Origin: Candidatus Omnitrophota bacterium
GTDB lineage: Bacteria > Omnitrophota > Gorgyraeia > B26-G9
Assembly: GCA_018817165.1 (NCBI GenBank)
Contig: JAHITY010000059.1
Location: 1 to 51,612, forward strand
Direction of reading: 5' to 3'
Length of the DNA stretch: 51,612 nucleotides
Below, piece by piece: positions 42,776 through 51,525 of the stretch. The position numbers and the translations under genes are program-made. The first letter of the stretch is position 1. The number at the start of each line of letters is the position of its first letter. A model generated the notes under the pieces. The model saw nothing but the letters and a program-made list of their open reading frames with translations. It had not been told where the DNA came from and did not search any database.

Positions 42776-43297
42776 CTATTCCTTTGCTAAAATAGCGCTT
42801 AAAAGCAGCTGAACTTTTAAAGGCTCATCTTTTGCCTGTGCATTAATTTGCGTATGTTTAATTGAAAACATATATGGAGATTTATCTAAAGCATAAAAAA
42901 ATCTGCCCAAATTCTTTAATTCACCTTCAGTTTCTAATTTAAAATCAAATTCATTATACATACCATCATCTTTTAAGGGAAAGGGTTTTACATTAATCAC
43001 ATTAAGCCCGGCCGTCCCAGCTTTGCTTTTAACATCCTGCAAAATATCGGTTACCGCCGGCTTAGCTGAATTTGCCTCAAATTTTTGGACAAAATCATTG
43101 TATTCTTTTTCAATTACAGTTTTACCATTAAGGATTTGACTTATTTGACTTAAAGCTGTTTCCGCTGACTCAATCTGCGAATTAATTATAACATAACGCG
43201 GATAAGCAAATTGAAAAAAGAAAAAATAGACTCCTATGCCTAAAATAAGACATAAATATACTGACATTAAAAATAATTCTCTGCGCACTAAGCTCAT
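42776..43297 (-). CDS. PilO/GspM-like inner-membrane protein
   Basis: The 173-residue protein has a single N-terminal membrane helix (LMSVYLCLILGIGVYFFFF), a coiled-coil stretch (VIINSQIESAETALSQISQIL) and a C-terminal ferredoxin-like domain (FDFKLETEGELKNLGRFFYALDKSPYMFSI). The layout is that of PilO. PilO and PilN form the periplasmic scaffold of type IV pili, but no PilN or PilM gene is upstream; the next gene is an MBL-fold hydrolase that overlaps by 4 nt. Identification rests on layout and on adjacency to the PilP-like and secretin genes. Confidence 0.78.
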   Translation of the reverse strand: MSLVRRELFLMSVYLCLILGIGVYFFFFQFAYPRYVIINSQIESAETALSQISQILNGKTVIEKEYNDFVQKFEANSAKPAVTDILQDVKSKAGTAGLNVINVKPFPLKDDGMYNEFDFKLETEGELKNLGRFFYALDKSPYMFSIKHTQINAQAKDEPLKVQLLLSAILAKE

Positions 43298-43914
43298 AAA
43301 TAATTATTTTCTCTTGTTTCTTGACTGATAGTTGTTGACGGACCATGCCCTGGAAAAACCAATGTTTCTGGTTCCAAAGCTTTTATCAATTTATTATTAA
43401 TTGAATCAAGTAATGCTTTAAAAGATCCACCTGGTAAATCAGTCCGGCCGACTCCATGACAAAATAAAGTATCTCCGCTAAACAAGACATCTCTTACTTG
43501 CAAACAAATCCCACCACGAGAATGCCCGGGAGTATGTATCACTTTTAGCCGCAAATCGCCTACAGACACAATGTCATCATCTTTTAAAATCTTTAGGTTT
43601 GGATTAAATTCTTGGCCTATCCCAAAATTAGCTGAAAGATTCTTCTGACTATTTGTCAGCATTTCCGCGTCATCCGCATGGATATAAACCGGTAAATCAA
43701 AACTATCCAAACACCCGATATGATCATAATGTCCATGAGTTAAAACTACTGCTTTAAGCTTAAGTTTTTCCTGCTTGACAACCGCATTAATTTTAGCACA
43801 ATCAGCGCCTGGATCAATAATCACAGCCTCATAAGTATTAGCACAGCCTAACACATAACAATTGGTTTGTAATGGCCCAACCACTATTGTCCTGACAATT
43901 AATCCTTTATCCAT
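43294..43914 (-). CDS. MBL-fold metallohydrolase, glyoxalase II-like
   Basis: I start this at ATG 43914 (MDKGLIVRTIVVGPLQTN) instead of the TTG at 43932. The 206-residue protein is a single metallo-beta-lactamase fold domain. The metal motif THGHYDHIG (HxHxDH) lies near residue 65, HTPGHSRGGICLQV follows, the bridging Asp is in LFSGDTLFCHGVGRTDLPGG, and the last His is in FPGHGPST. It resembles the YcbL/GloB-like group that hydrolyses thioesters such as S-lactoylglutathione, but substrate cannot be assigned. It overlaps its neighbours on both sides, so it is tightly embedded in the secretin operon. Confidence 0.9.
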   Translation of the reverse strand: MDKGLIVRTIVVGPLQTNCYVLGCANTYEAVIIDPGADCAKINAVVKQEKLKLKAVVLTHGHYDHIGCLDSFDLPVYIHADDAEMLTNSQKNLSANFGIGQEFNPNLKILKDDDIVSVGDLRLKVIHTPGHSRGGICLQVRDVLFSGDTLFCHGVGRTDLPGGSFKALLDSINNKLIKALEPETLVFPGHGPSTTISQETRENNYL

Positions 43915-44387
43915 GCTTTTACTTTTTCCCAAGAATAATCTTGTTCAAGTTCTTTTTCAATATTCTTTAATTGATGTTTTATTTGCGCTGTTTGGTATTT
44001 ATGTTTGCTTGAATTCTTCAAATCAGCAATCAAAGGTTTAAGACTTTCTAAAATAGTCGTATATTCCTGTTTATATTCGTCCAAAGCCAAAGCATGCATG
44101 AGTTTAATATAATTAGAAGCATTATGAACCATGCGATAAGTCCATAGTTTATTTTCTTGAAATGAGGTCTGCGCTTCTTCTAATGAAGATATTGCCAGAA
44201 GATGATATTGATTATACAATTCTTGATTAGTTTTAGGGACAACTATCGTCTCTTCATACTCAAGTACAGGCGAATTTGGTTCCGACAATTGGACATCATC
44301 AGGATCTCCGATTTCTACCCCGGCAACAAAACCGTATAAAAATAAAGCAGTTATAATAATACCACTAGAATATAAAAATTTTCTCAT
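43899..44387 (-). CDS. Exported helical protein of unknown function
   Basis: The 162-residue product begins with a signal peptide or anchor (MRKFLYSSGIIITALFLYGFVAG), has a short acidic, proline-containing linker (IGDPDDVQLSEPNSPVLEYEE), and continues as charged amphipathic helices (LYNQYHLLAISSLEEAQTSF, KQEYTTILESLKPLIADL, IKHQLKNIEKELEQDYSWEKV). I recognise no family. It is probably periplasmic and rod-like. It overlaps the phosphoesterase stop by 4 nt and the MBL hydrolase by 16 nt. Its position in the secretin operon suggests, but does not prove, a role in the envelope assembly. Confidence 0.7.
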   Translation of the reverse strand: MRKFLYSSGIIITALFLYGFVAGVEIGDPDDVQLSEPNSPVLEYEETIVVPKTNQELYNQYHLLAISSLEEAQTSFQENKLWTYRMVHNASNYIKLMHALALDEYKQEYTTILESLKPLIADLKNSSKHKYQTAQIKHQLKNIEKELEQDYSWEKVKAWIKD

Positions 44388-45115
44388 CGTCCCTGACCAA
44401 GCCTTTGCGCTAGATATTCAGCAATCCTTGCTTTTCTTATCTTAGTTTGAGCTTTAGTAGGAATATTATAACTAATTCTTTTTATTTCCACAAGTCTTTT
44501 TTTAGTATCATATACGGCATAAGCTGCATCAGGATTTCCGTCACGCGGCTGGCCCACGCTTCCAACATTAACTATATACTCTGAATCCGCCTCTAATTTA
44601 AATAAATCCGGATAATTGAGAAAAATCGCACCAGTCTTATTTTTCTTAATAAACATCGGAATATGCGTGTGTCCAATAAAACAAGGCTTGTTTTGGATTA
44701 AATTAAAACTTTTAATCGCCGCAGCAATCGAATATGTATATAAAAATTTATCTGCCCTCCATAAACCAGCATGCGCAGCATAAAGATTGTTATCCGAATA
44801 AGTCAGGGGTAAATTTCTCAAGAATTGCTTTTCTGACTCATCCAGCACCTGCTTTGTCCAAGCAATTGCTTGCAGCGCAAACTGATTAAAATAAAAATCA
44901 TCAAATTTTTCAACTACAGCCCAGTCATGATTACCGGCAATATTAATTGCCCCTAATTCGCGTAAACTAGCAATACATTTGCCTGGATCAGCGCCATAGC
45001 CCACAATATCACCCAGACAAATAAACTGATCAATTTTTTCCGATTGATAAGCTTTTAAAACAGCCTGCCAAGCCTCAAAATTAGCATGCACATCAGAAAA
45101 AATTGCGTATCTCAT
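44384..45115 (-). CDS. Calcineurin-like metallophosphoesterase
   Basis: The 243-residue protein carries the full calcineurin-fold metal signature: FSDVHANFEAW (D-x-H), CLGDIVGYGADPGKC (GD), IAGNHDWAV (GNHD), YAAHAGL and FIGHTHIPMF (GHTH). This group includes YfcE-like phosphodiesterases and serine/threonine phosphatases; the substrate is unknown. No signal peptide is present, so it is cytoplasmic. It sits second in the nine-gene operon, 14 bp after the acylphosphatase gene and overlapping the next by 4 nt. Confidence 0.93.
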   Translation of the reverse strand: MRYAIFSDVHANFEAWQAVLKAYQSEKIDQFICLGDIVGYGADPGKCIASLRELGAINIAGNHDWAVVEKFDDFYFNQFALQAIAWTKQVLDESEKQFLRNLPLTYSDNNLYAAHAGLWRADKFLYTYSIAAAIKSFNLIQNKPCFIGHTHIPMFIKKNKTGAIFLNYPDLFKLEADSEYIVNVGSVGQPRDGNPDAAYAVYDTKKRLVEIKRISYNIPTKAQTKIRKARIAEYLAQRLGQGR

Positions 45116-45129
45116 GGTTTATTAACACC

Positions 45130-45405
45130 TTAAAAAGTTATTTCAAAATCATTAAAATCATTTCCCGCCTTATCCCAAGAAATTTGCTTATCCCGAATAT
45201 ATTGACCCAAAGCAGCATCAATATTTGCTAAAAAATCCACCAGAGTTTGCTTATCTGCTTCGGCAATTAATTCCACCCGCCCATCAGCTAAGTTTCTGAC
45301 CAAACCCAAAACCGGAAACCCAGCGGCAATATTTCTTACCTGATAACGAAATCCAACGCCCTGCACCATTCCGGAATAATAAACATGTACTTGATTTGCG
45401 CTCAT
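45130..45405 (-). CDS. Acylphosphatase
   Basis: Acylphosphatases hydrolyse carboxyl-phosphate bonds such as in acetyl phosphate or carbamoyl phosphate. The 91-residue length and layout match: VYYSGMVQGVGFRYQVRNIA holds the phosphate cradle and catalytic Arg, and LGLVRNLADGRVELIAEA holds the catalytic Asn. It is the first gene of the acylphosphatase-phosphoesterase-hydrolase-secretin run; the start is preceded by AAAAGGCAGATATG. Confidence 0.95.
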   Translation of the reverse strand: MSANQVHVYYSGMVQGVGFRYQVRNIAAGFPVLGLVRNLADGRVELIAEADKQTLVDFLANIDAALGQYIRDKQISWDKAGNDFNDFEITF

Positions 45406-45790
45406 ATCTGCCTTTTCACCAAGTTCTCATTAAAAATAGTTTATCAAATCAGCCTGGGTTTAGTCAAGTTAACTTAAAGCTATTAGTTCAGCTATTAAAA
45501 CTTTCCGCACATAGTTTCTTAGTTGCTCATCCTAAATTTTTTATTATTTTATTGTTCTTAATCGTGGAGAATCCAAATTTTAATCTGTAGAATATTTTCC
45601 TTTTCTGCAAATGTTTTTTGAGCTATTGGAAAAATTTGTTTTTAGAATATCCCAAATAGGGTGTGTGGAAATAAAGCTTTGAATTGCGAATAATCGGGAT
45701 ATTCCGACTATGGTTTCTTTAAATATCGAGGATTATAAGCGGCAATATTAAATAAAAAACTGCTCTTTGCGGCTTTGCGTAAAAATACTG
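45406..45790. other. 385-bp AT-rich gap between the chemoreceptor and acylphosphatase genes
   Basis: I find no gene I would defend; the plus-strand 64-codon ORF here lacks a ribosome site and family resemblance. A spaced inverted repeat, AATATCCC near 45648 and GGGATATT near 45692, is present. The gap must hold the promoter of the acylphosphatase-to-PorV operon and the transcript end of the chemoreceptor gene, but neither is clear. Confidence 0.4.
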
Positions 45791-47764
45791 TTATTTCACT
45801 AACCGTTCTACCAGATTATTAAGCTCTACCGCGTATTGAAAGAGTACCTGCGCAGAAACAGACATCTGCCCCATAGAAGTGCACATTTCCTGCACTGAAA
45901 CAGATATCTCCTGAGTTCCGGATGAACTTTTTTCCGCGATTGACGCAACTTCATTAACGGAATTCACGACAATCCCGATTCCTTCAAGCTGCTTCTTAAT
46001 GATATCCTGCATGCTCATAACCATCTTTGTCGTCCGATCCGACTCGAAAACAATTTCATTCAAAGCCTTGGACGCCATACTGACTACTTTTTTACCTTCA
46101 TTAACTTCTCGATATCCGGACTCAATAGAAATAGCAACTTTATTTGTTTCGCTCTGGACCCCGGAAATAAGAATGGCAATTTTCTTTGCCGCCCCGGCAG
46201 AACCATCGGCCAATTTTTTGACTTCCTCAGCTACTACGGCAAACCCCCTACCACTTTCCCCAGCGCGGGCAGCCTCAATCGCCGCGTTAAGCGCCAACAA
46301 GTTCGTCTGGTCGGCAATCGTGGTTATCGTTTCGATAATCTCCCCTATTTCCTGAGACCGATCTCTCAGCACGTTTACGATCTCTACCGCTTTAGAAACA
46401 AAATCGCTGATCCTCTCCATGATTTTAACCGTCTCCATAGCCGCCTCTTTTCCCAGCTGTGCCTGCTCAACAGACTTCTTTGCCGCTTGCGCGGTCTCAT
46501 GGGTACTTGAAGCAACTTGACTAGAAAGGGCGCCGATATCGCTCATCGTTCGGGAAGTTTCTTCTAAACACTGTGCCTGGCTATTAACCCCTTTATTAAT
46601 TTCCTGCACCGCACCGGAAAAATTAAGCGTCGTGCTGTTTATCTGCTCCGTTGAAGCGGACAATTCCTCCGCAGACAGCTTCACCTTATCAGCCGTCTGT
46701 TTAACTTCCTCAACGATTTGTCGTAAGGTAGACATAAGTTTATTAAACGCCTTTGCCACCTGAAGCGTCTCGTCTTTCGAATTAACCACAACCTGCTGAC
46801 TGAGATCGCCCTTCCAGTCGCCAACCTGATTCGCAAGCGAAATTAGCGGTTTTGTCAAGCTTTGCGCGAACACATAACTGATAATCGCCGCGAGGCCTAG
46901 GCAGCTAATAAGTAAAATCAACAACATCGACTTTATGCGGTTTTGCGCCAGAATCGATTCTCTATTACTTACGCCCACCGCAATATCAATAGCTGTATGA
47001 TCTTCACCGAGCGAATAGGAAAATGTCGAAAAACTGAAAGACTCATTATCCAAGGTTACGATATCCATGCTTTTTGAACGAATAATCTGCTGCAAACGGG
47101 AAAGCGTTTTATTTTTGGTTGCTTCCGTCACCGGCTCTTTCCAAAGATAATACCCAGTAAATTCCCCTTTTACAGAAAAAATGATTTTACTTTCCGAGCT
47201 TTGAGAAAGCTCTTTAGCAAAACCCGCATTAAGAAATTTGCCCACCTGTATCAGCCCCACAAGCTCACCCGCACTTCTCAGCGGAGCTGTCGCACGAACC
47301 GCATAGCCGCGCTGTCCGGATTCCACCCCAATTACCACATTACCAAGCAAAGCACTCTTGATAAGCGGCTGTTCCGCTTTTGAATCGCCAAATAATTCCG
47401 GACTATCCCCCCTTATCAACACATCTCCTTTGGCATCAAGAACCTGTACTGTATCAAAATCTTCAGAAGAAAATCCCTTAAGTACCTCTAAAAGCTGTTT
47501 TCTATCTTTAGTTTGAATCGTATAATTTACGGCATCCTGGATATCCGGGATATTTTTAAGCAAGCTTACATATGTCAGCGCTTTACGCTCAAAATCCTTA
47601 AAATTGCCATTAATATGGGCTAGAACCTGGGTAACCTGTCTTTCCTGGTTATGGCGCAAAGTACTTTGTATCTGATTCAGAATAAAAAGATAAGAAATTA
47701 ATAAAGGCACTACCGCTACCGCTATAATTACTCCTGTAAGTTTTGATCGCAATCCCTTAAACAT
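45791..47764 (-). CDS. Methyl-accepting chemotaxis protein
   Basis: The 657-residue receptor has an N-terminal membrane helix ([21 protein letters not shown]), an extracytoplasmic Cache-like sensor (about 30-278) with [13 protein letters not shown] and [20 protein letters not shown], and a second membrane helix (about 279-300). A HAMP domain and a long coiled-coil signalling domain follow. The hairpin tip is [26 protein letters not shown] (about residue 498), which contacts CheA/CheW in this family. There is no C-terminal CheR-binding pentapeptide. AAAGGAGTGAA precedes the ATG. No other che genes are nearby; it could feed chemotaxis, pilus motility or c-di-GMP control. It follows a periplasmic protein and a porin in the same direction. 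Confidence 0.95.
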   Translation of the reverse strand: MFKGLRSKLTGVIIAVAVVPLLISYLFILNQIQSTLRHNQERQVTQVLAHINGNFKDFERKALTYVSLLKNIPDIQDAVNYTIQTKDRKQLLEVLKGFSSEDFDTVQVLDAKGDVLIRGDSPELFGDSKAEQPLIKSALLGNVVIGVESGQRGYAVRATAPLRSAGELVGLIQVGKFLNAGFAKELSQSSESKIIFSVKGEFTGYYLWKEPVTEATKNKTLSRLQQIIRSKSMDIVTLDNESFSFSTFSYSLGEDHTAIDIAVGVSNRESILAQNRIKSMLLILLISCLGLAAIISYVFAQSLTKPLISLANQVGDWKGDLSQQVVVNSKDETLQVAKAFNKLMSTLRQIVEEVKQTADKVKLSAEELSASTEQINSTTLNFSGAVQEINKGVNSQAQCLEETSRTMSDIGALSSQVASSTHETAQAAKKSVEQAQLGKEAAMETVKIMERISDFVSKAVEIVNVLRDRSQEIGEIIETITTIADQTNLLALNAAIEAARAGESGRGFAVVAEEVKKLADGSAGAAKKIAILISGVQSETNKVAISIESGYREVNEGKKVVSMASKALNEIVFESDRTTKMVMSMQDIIKKQLEGIGIVVNSVNEVASIAEKSSSGTQEISVSVQEMCTSMGQMSVSAQVLFQYAVELNNLVERLVK

Positions 47765-47844
47765 TTCACTCCTTTCATCTGTAACATCTAATTATAAATC
47801 GAATCAAATTATCATTTAATCCGAATTTTTAATTAGAAGATATA

Positions 47845-47879
47845 CCGGAATTTTCTGCTGCTTAAGCAGAAAATTCCGG
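47845..47879 (-). terminator. 15-bp perfect hairpin after the periplasmic helical protein
   Basis: CCGGAATTTTCTGCT pairs perfectly with AGCAGAAAATTCCGG around a 5-nt loop, 23 nt past the stop of the upstream gene. No U-tract follows on either strand, so it may stabilise an mRNA end or separate the gene from the chemoreceptor. Confidence 0.5.
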
Positions 47880-47902
47880 ATATCCTCTTTGCTTTTAAAT
47901 AA

Positions 47903-48493
47903 CTACTTATCTGCGAAAATCTGGCGATAATTGTCTTGTATAGTCGCCATGTCGTTTTCAACAAGTCCCGGATTTGACGCATTAACCGCCGCGGCTAAAT
48001 GCCCGGTAAGTAACTCATTGAACGACTTGCGCACTGATCTATCAAGCCCAAAATCGATCTTTTTCGCTTCAGAAGAAACTATCAGATAATCCAAATAAGC
48101 AAGTTTCAAATGCTCTTTAATCTTCCCCAGATCTGCCCCATTTTTAATTGAACTTTTTGTCGTAAGAAAAACATCTTGAATGTCATAAAAAATAAGTTTT
48201 TGAAGAGCACCCTTCACTTTCTCTTTATCTCCACTGGCAACTGCACTTTCAAGCTGTGACTTGATATTCACGCTCAAATTCGTCTCCAAAGCAACTATAA
48301 CTCCTTCAATCTGACGTGAAAGCTCTAGAATTTTGGAAAATTGCCCAGCGTCTGCGTTATCAAACATCTGTTGATAAACATAGAGAGAGGAAACCTCCAA
48401 ATTCTCTCTGTAGCTTTGCGCTTTTGCTAAAGAAAGGGAGAGTAGCACCACAAGTACACTACTTAATATTATGAATAGTGATTTACCCCTCAT
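47903..48493 (-). CDS. Periplasmic helical protein of unknown function
   Basis: I start this at ATG 48493 (MRGKSLFIILSSVLVVLLSL), preceded by GAGAGGACTGGAT. The track start at 48607 reads through the end of the porin gene. The 196-residue product has a signal peptide ending near LAKA. A helical body follows with several regular amphipathic stretches (ILELSRQIEGVIVALETNL, KEHLKLAYLDYLIVSSEAKKI, RSVRKSFNELLTGHLAAAV). I recognise no family; no Cys lipobox or membrane span is present after the signal peptide. It lies 16 bp after the porin-like gene, so they are probably co-transcribed, and upstream of a chemoreceptor with a Cache sensor, suggesting possible periplasmic ligand handling. Confidence 0.75.
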   Translation of the reverse strand: MRGKSLFIILSSVLVVLLSLSLAKAQSYRENLEVSSLYVYQQMFDNADAGQFSKILELSRQIEGVIVALETNLSVNIKSQLESAVASGDKEKVKGALQKLIFYDIQDVFLTTKSSIKNGADLGKIKEHLKLAYLDYLIVSSEAKKIDFGLDRSVRKSFNELLTGHLAAAVNASNPGLVENDMATIQDNYRQIFADK

Positions 48494-48509
48494 ATCCAGT
48501 CCTCTCTTT

Positions 48510-49751
48510 TTAGAAATCAACAACAGCCTCCATTGTAAACCCTTCGCCATCAAGCCCCGGACCAGTGATAGTATCCTCCCAACGGTACGCAGTACGGAAA
48601 ACAACATGCTCCCAAGGTGAAAAGTTTACTCCGAGATCTATCGCAGAACGCTCACCATAACTCTCATAAGCACTCACTGAGCTAGGAGCATCAACATTCG
48701 GATTACACCACTGATAACGGATAACCGGCTGGAGGAAATTAATACCCTTCTCCTTATCCAATACCTTATAACCCGCACTGATATAATAAGCCTGCTGGGT
48801 AACTGTTCCCCCCGGCCATAGACCCGAACCGCTATCCTTAGGTGCGTCAAAATCCAGCTGCATCAAACCAATCATTGAATCAAATCTGCCGCTAGTATAA
48901 AAAAGCTCTGATGTCAGATAGGTAAAATCATACAGATCATTGGTATCATACTGACCTGTCATCGCTTCTACGCGCCATAACAAACCTTCAAACGGTGAAA
49001 ATCCCAATCTCCATGATACCGCCTTATTGTCGTTATTATCATAAGACTGGCGCGAGGAATTAAACTGTTCGTAAACATAACCATTTGATTTCATTACAGA
49101 AGTAGCATTGGCGCCCAAATCTCCCGGTCCATTGCTAAGCATCAAACCGTATTCCATATAGGCATCACTGTCTTCCTGCAGCCAATAACGGCCGGCCGCG
49201 CAAATACCGGAATCCCACCAACCGGTGAAACGCAAGAACCGTTCATAAAGATACGGCTGCCAAGTAAAAAATCTGTAAGTAGATGTCGGATAATAAACCT
49301 TTTCCTGGGAACCGAGCAGGACAAACTGTCTGCCGATTGAAAGGTTAAATTCCATACTGGGATGCCAGAGTATGCGCTCCGCGCCGGGTTTAAAAGAACT
49401 TCCATGGTACAACTCGAATTCACCTTCAACCAACAGGTTCGGAGTAATTTCCGAGATGATATCAACATAAAAACTCTGCGGTAAAAATGTGCTTTCACCG
49501 CCGGCATTCGCGGAAGAAGAACCATCAGCATAATAGCCCTGAATATTTTTTCCAGTATTCCAGAACTGTGTACTTAAAAAACCATGGATCTCCGGCAAAG
49601 CCGCATCAAAACCATACGGCAAACCTTTAGACGCGAAGAAAGCACCGCTTGAGGTATCATCTTCCACCGCGAAAACCGTTGTCGCTAAGCTACTAAAAGC
49701 GACTGCTATTAATCCTATTGCTAAAACTATCGCTAGCCCACTTCTTTTCAT
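48510..49751 (-). CDS. Porin-like outer membrane beta-barrel protein
   Basis: The 413-residue protein has a signal peptide (LAIVLAIGLIAVAFSSLATT, cleaved near VFA-VE). A long run of amphipathic, aromatic-rich strands follows (FLSTQFWNTG, LVEGEFELYHG, MEFNLSIGRQFVL, WRVEAMTGQYD, VVFRTAYRWED), ending in a terminal Phe after MEAVVDF, the usual barrel-assembly signal. It looks like a specific porin or phosphate-porin-like barrel, but I cannot name a family or substrate. GGAGGCATTAT precedes the ATG. It starts a porin-periplasmic protein pair upstream of the chemoreceptor. Confidence 0.8.
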   Translation of the reverse strand: MKRSGLAIVLAIGLIAVAFSSLATTVFAVEDDTSSGAFFASKGLPYGFDAALPEIHGFLSTQFWNTGKNIQGYYADGSSSANAGGESTFLPQSFYVDIISEITPNLLVEGEFELYHGSSFKPGAERILWHPSMEFNLSIGRQFVLLGSQEKVYYPTSTYRFFTWQPYLYERFLRFTGWWDSGICAAGRYWLQEDSDAYMEYGLMLSNGPGDLGANATSVMKSNGYVYEQFNSSRQSYDNNDNKAVSWRLGFSPFEGLLWRVEAMTGQYDTNDLYDFTYLTSELFYTSGRFDSMIGLMQLDFDAPKDSGSGLWPGGTVTQQAYYISAGYKVLDKEKGINFLQPVIRYQWCNPNVDAPSSVSAYESYGERSAIDLGVNFSPWEHVVFRTAYRWEDTITGPGLDGEGFTMEAVVDF

Positions 49752-49858
49752 ATAATGCCTCCATAATTCTCTTCTTATACTCTGTATAATTCCTTATTAT
49801 TTTTTAATCAGAAAACTCAGCCACTCAAGCACTCCCCCTTTCTGCGGCAATTTTTTAG

Positions 49859-50284
49859 TTAATTATGCTGGTCTTTAATAATATATTGTATGGCCGTTGC
49901 CTGCACCTGCTGCCCCCCCAACAAACCTATCTTGTGTTTTGGGACATTCCACATTAAACCGCTGGAGGCATATGCCCCTTTTGCCTGTTCTGGTTTAGTT
50001 GAGGAAGTTTCCGGCTTAACAACATCAATAAGCCCATCAGCACCGATTTCAAATGCCTTGCGTTTCAAAGCTTCCATCATATCTTTTTCTGATCTCCCGA
50101 AAGCGTTTATTGTTCCAAGCACATGATACGGAAATTCCGGAGCGTTTGTAAATATTTTAATTTCTTTAGGAGAACTTAAGTGGTGTTTAACGTCGGCAGG
50201 TATAAAATTGGCAGAGCTTACACACCCTGCCATAAAAAACAAAAAAAAGATACTTTGAAGTATTATCCATTTTTTTCTAATCAA
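49859..50284 (-). CDS. Lipoprotein of unknown function
   Basis: The frame opens at 50350 in the track, but AAGGATGG before TTG 50284 and the immediate signal sequence (LIRKKWIILQSIFFLFFMAGC) make TTG 50284 my preferred start. Cys21 follows a lipobox-like FMAG, so the product of about 141 residues is probably a lipoprotein. The mature part contains KEIKIFTNAPEFPYHVLGTI, EALKRKAFEIGADGLIDV and VQATAIQYI. This resembles small periplasmic proteins of a YbjQ/DUF-type fold with an EIGAD(A/G) helix, though I cannot assign a family. It stands between the porin-like gene and the divergently transcribed GGDEF gene. A start at ATG 50317 is also possible. Confidence 0.65.
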   Translation of the reverse strand: MIRKKWIILQSIFFLFFMAGCVSSANFIPADVKHHLSSPKEIKIFTNAPEFPYHVLGTINAFGRSEKDMMEALKRKAFEIGADGLIDVVKPETSSTKPEQAKGAYASSGLMWNVPKHKIGLLGGQQVQATAIQYIIKDQHN

Positions 50285-50406
50285 GATTTTTCCATCCTTA
50301 AAAATAAGAATCAACATTATTAAAATCCTATCATGATTACAATAACACACTAAATTCTAAATATCAATATATTATATTTAAAAATATTTTTATATTTTAA
50401 TTTTAC

Positions 50407-50434
50407 TTTACTCTTTGTTCGTTTTTATTATAAA
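50407..50434 (+). promoter_or_regulatory. Candidate promoter giving a near-leaderless GGDEF transcript
   Basis: TTTACT and TATAAA are separated by 16 nt, and the -10 ends 13 nt before ATG 50448. Transcription would start about 7 nt before the ATG, leaving no room for a Shine-Dalgarno site, and none is visible. Confidence 0.4.
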
Positions 50435-50447
50435 ATAAGCAATCGAA

Positions 50448-51401
50448 ATGATCAAAAAAAATATATTTTCCATTGGCTTAGACAAACAAACAATCGAATC
50501 ACTTTATGCTTATTTTGCTGAAGACTTTGATTTCATTATTATTGAAACCGCTGAAGAATTAATGAGCAAAATCAAAAAACATAAAGCAAGTTTAATGTTT
50601 TTAAACAATCGCTTATCTGATTTTGACAATTGCCAGGAATTGTGCATTGTTCTGCGTTCTCGTCCAGACACCGAAACTGTCCCTTTGATTATCTTGACAA
50701 ATGACCCGTCAGAATTACATCAAAAAGAAAAGATCTCTCTTTTTCAAGCTGGATTAATTGACGGCTATTTTTCCATGCCTTTGAATGCCGAAGAACTGGC
50801 AGCGTATTCAAATGTTTTTTTACAGCGCCAATCTTTACAGGAACAACTAGAAGAAACAAATAAACTGCTGTCTACAATTTCGATTACTGATGAATTAATG
50901 CGGATTTATAATCGCCGTTACTTAATGCATCGCTTAGAAGATGAACTGACCAGAATAAAACGCTATAATTACCCGCTTTCCGCGATTATGATAGACTTAG
51001 ATTATTTTAAAAAAATCAATGACCAGCACGGTCACATTCAAGGAGACAAAGCACTCAGAGGCCTGGCGGTTTTTTTAAAGCAAAACATTCGATCAATGGA
51101 CATTCTCTGCCGCTATGGAGGCGAAGAAATTGTCATTCTTCTCCCCCACACAAGCAACAAAGGCGCTTCCCTGACTGCTGAGCGTATCCGCAGCCGAGTA
51201 AAAGCGCATAATTTTGGCGATACCGATAATCCGCTACGCTTTACTATAAGCATTGGTTTGGTTACTTTTGACGGACAAAATGAGCTAACTGTAGATAAAG
51301 TTATCCATGCTCTTGATGCCCAGCTTTATAAAGCCAAAAATAGCGGTCGGGATAAAGTCTGCGAAACCTTATATGAAGACACACTTAAGCCTGATGCTTA
51401 A
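50448..51401 (+). CDS. Diguanylate cyclase with degenerate receiver domain
   Basis: The 317-residue protein has a receiver-like N-terminal domain (about 1-125) followed by a coiled linker and a GGDEF domain (about 145-310). The active site is RYGGEEIVILL (GGEEI at 224-228), with the metal-binding segment MIDLDYFKKINDQHGHIQGD. The product-inhibition I-site RSMD lies five residues before the active site, so both catalysis and feedback appear possible. The receiver has lost its phospho-acceptor Asp (Asn53 in LMFLNNRLSDFD) and its conserved Lys (Met110 in FSMPLN), so it is probably not controlled by phosphorylation. It is the only plus-strand gene and has no Shine-Dalgarno site. Confidence 0.95.
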   Translation: MIKKNIFSIGLDKQTIESLYAYFAEDFDFIIIETAEELMSKIKKHKASLMFLNNRLSDFDNCQELCIVLRSRPDTETVPLIILTNDPSELHQKEKISLFQAGLIDGYFSMPLNAEELAAYSNVFLQRQSLQEQLEETNKLLSTISITDELMRIYNRRYLMHRLEDELTRIKRYNYPLSAIMIDLDYFKKINDQHGHIQGDKALRGLAVFLKQNIRSMDILCRYGGEEIVILLPHTSNKGASLTAERIRSRVKAHNFGDTDNPLRFTISIGLVTFDGQNELTVDKVIHALDAQLYKAKNSGRDKVCETLYEDTLKPDA

Positions 51402-51406
51402 GTGTG
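51380..51406 (+). terminator. Hairpin overlapping the GGDEF stop codon
   Basis: CACACTTAAGC pairs perfectly over 11 bp with GCTTAAGTGTG around a 5-nt loop, and the TAA stop lies inside the 3' arm. The following CCTTTAAACTT is a weak U-tract. Confidence 0.6.
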
Positions 51407-51420
51407 CCTTTAAACTTATG

Positions 51421-51454
51421 TTTCTGTATTACGTCGTGAGTATCGCGTATTGCG
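51421..51454. repeat. 34-bp dispersed repeat, copy 2
   Basis: Matches 3996-4029 in the same orientation at 31 of 34 bases, core GTGAGTATCGCGTATTGCG. It follows the GGDEF terminator. Confidence 0.6.
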
Positions 51455-51479
51455 TAAAAAGAAGCAACTACTTGTTAGG

Positions 51480-51525
51480 TATACAAATAAACACACATAG
51501 CAAAAGTATACAAATAAACGCACAT
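51480..51525. repeat. 19-bp direct repeat pair
   Basis: TATACAAATAAACACACAT (51480-51498) and TATACAAATAAACGCACAT (51507-51525) differ at one base and are 27 bp apart. TTAGGTAT also occurs on both sides. The rest of the window end shows no gene. Confidence 0.75.

Noticed and set aside
49811-49851. On the minus strand GGGGGAGTGCTTGAGTGGCTGAG resembles the 5' half of a TPP riboswitch or a tRNA-Ser/Leu D-arm region.
   Set aside because: The conserved TPP 3' half (CTGATCTGGATAATACC) is absent, and no anticodon or T-arm follows. Chance similarity is more likely.
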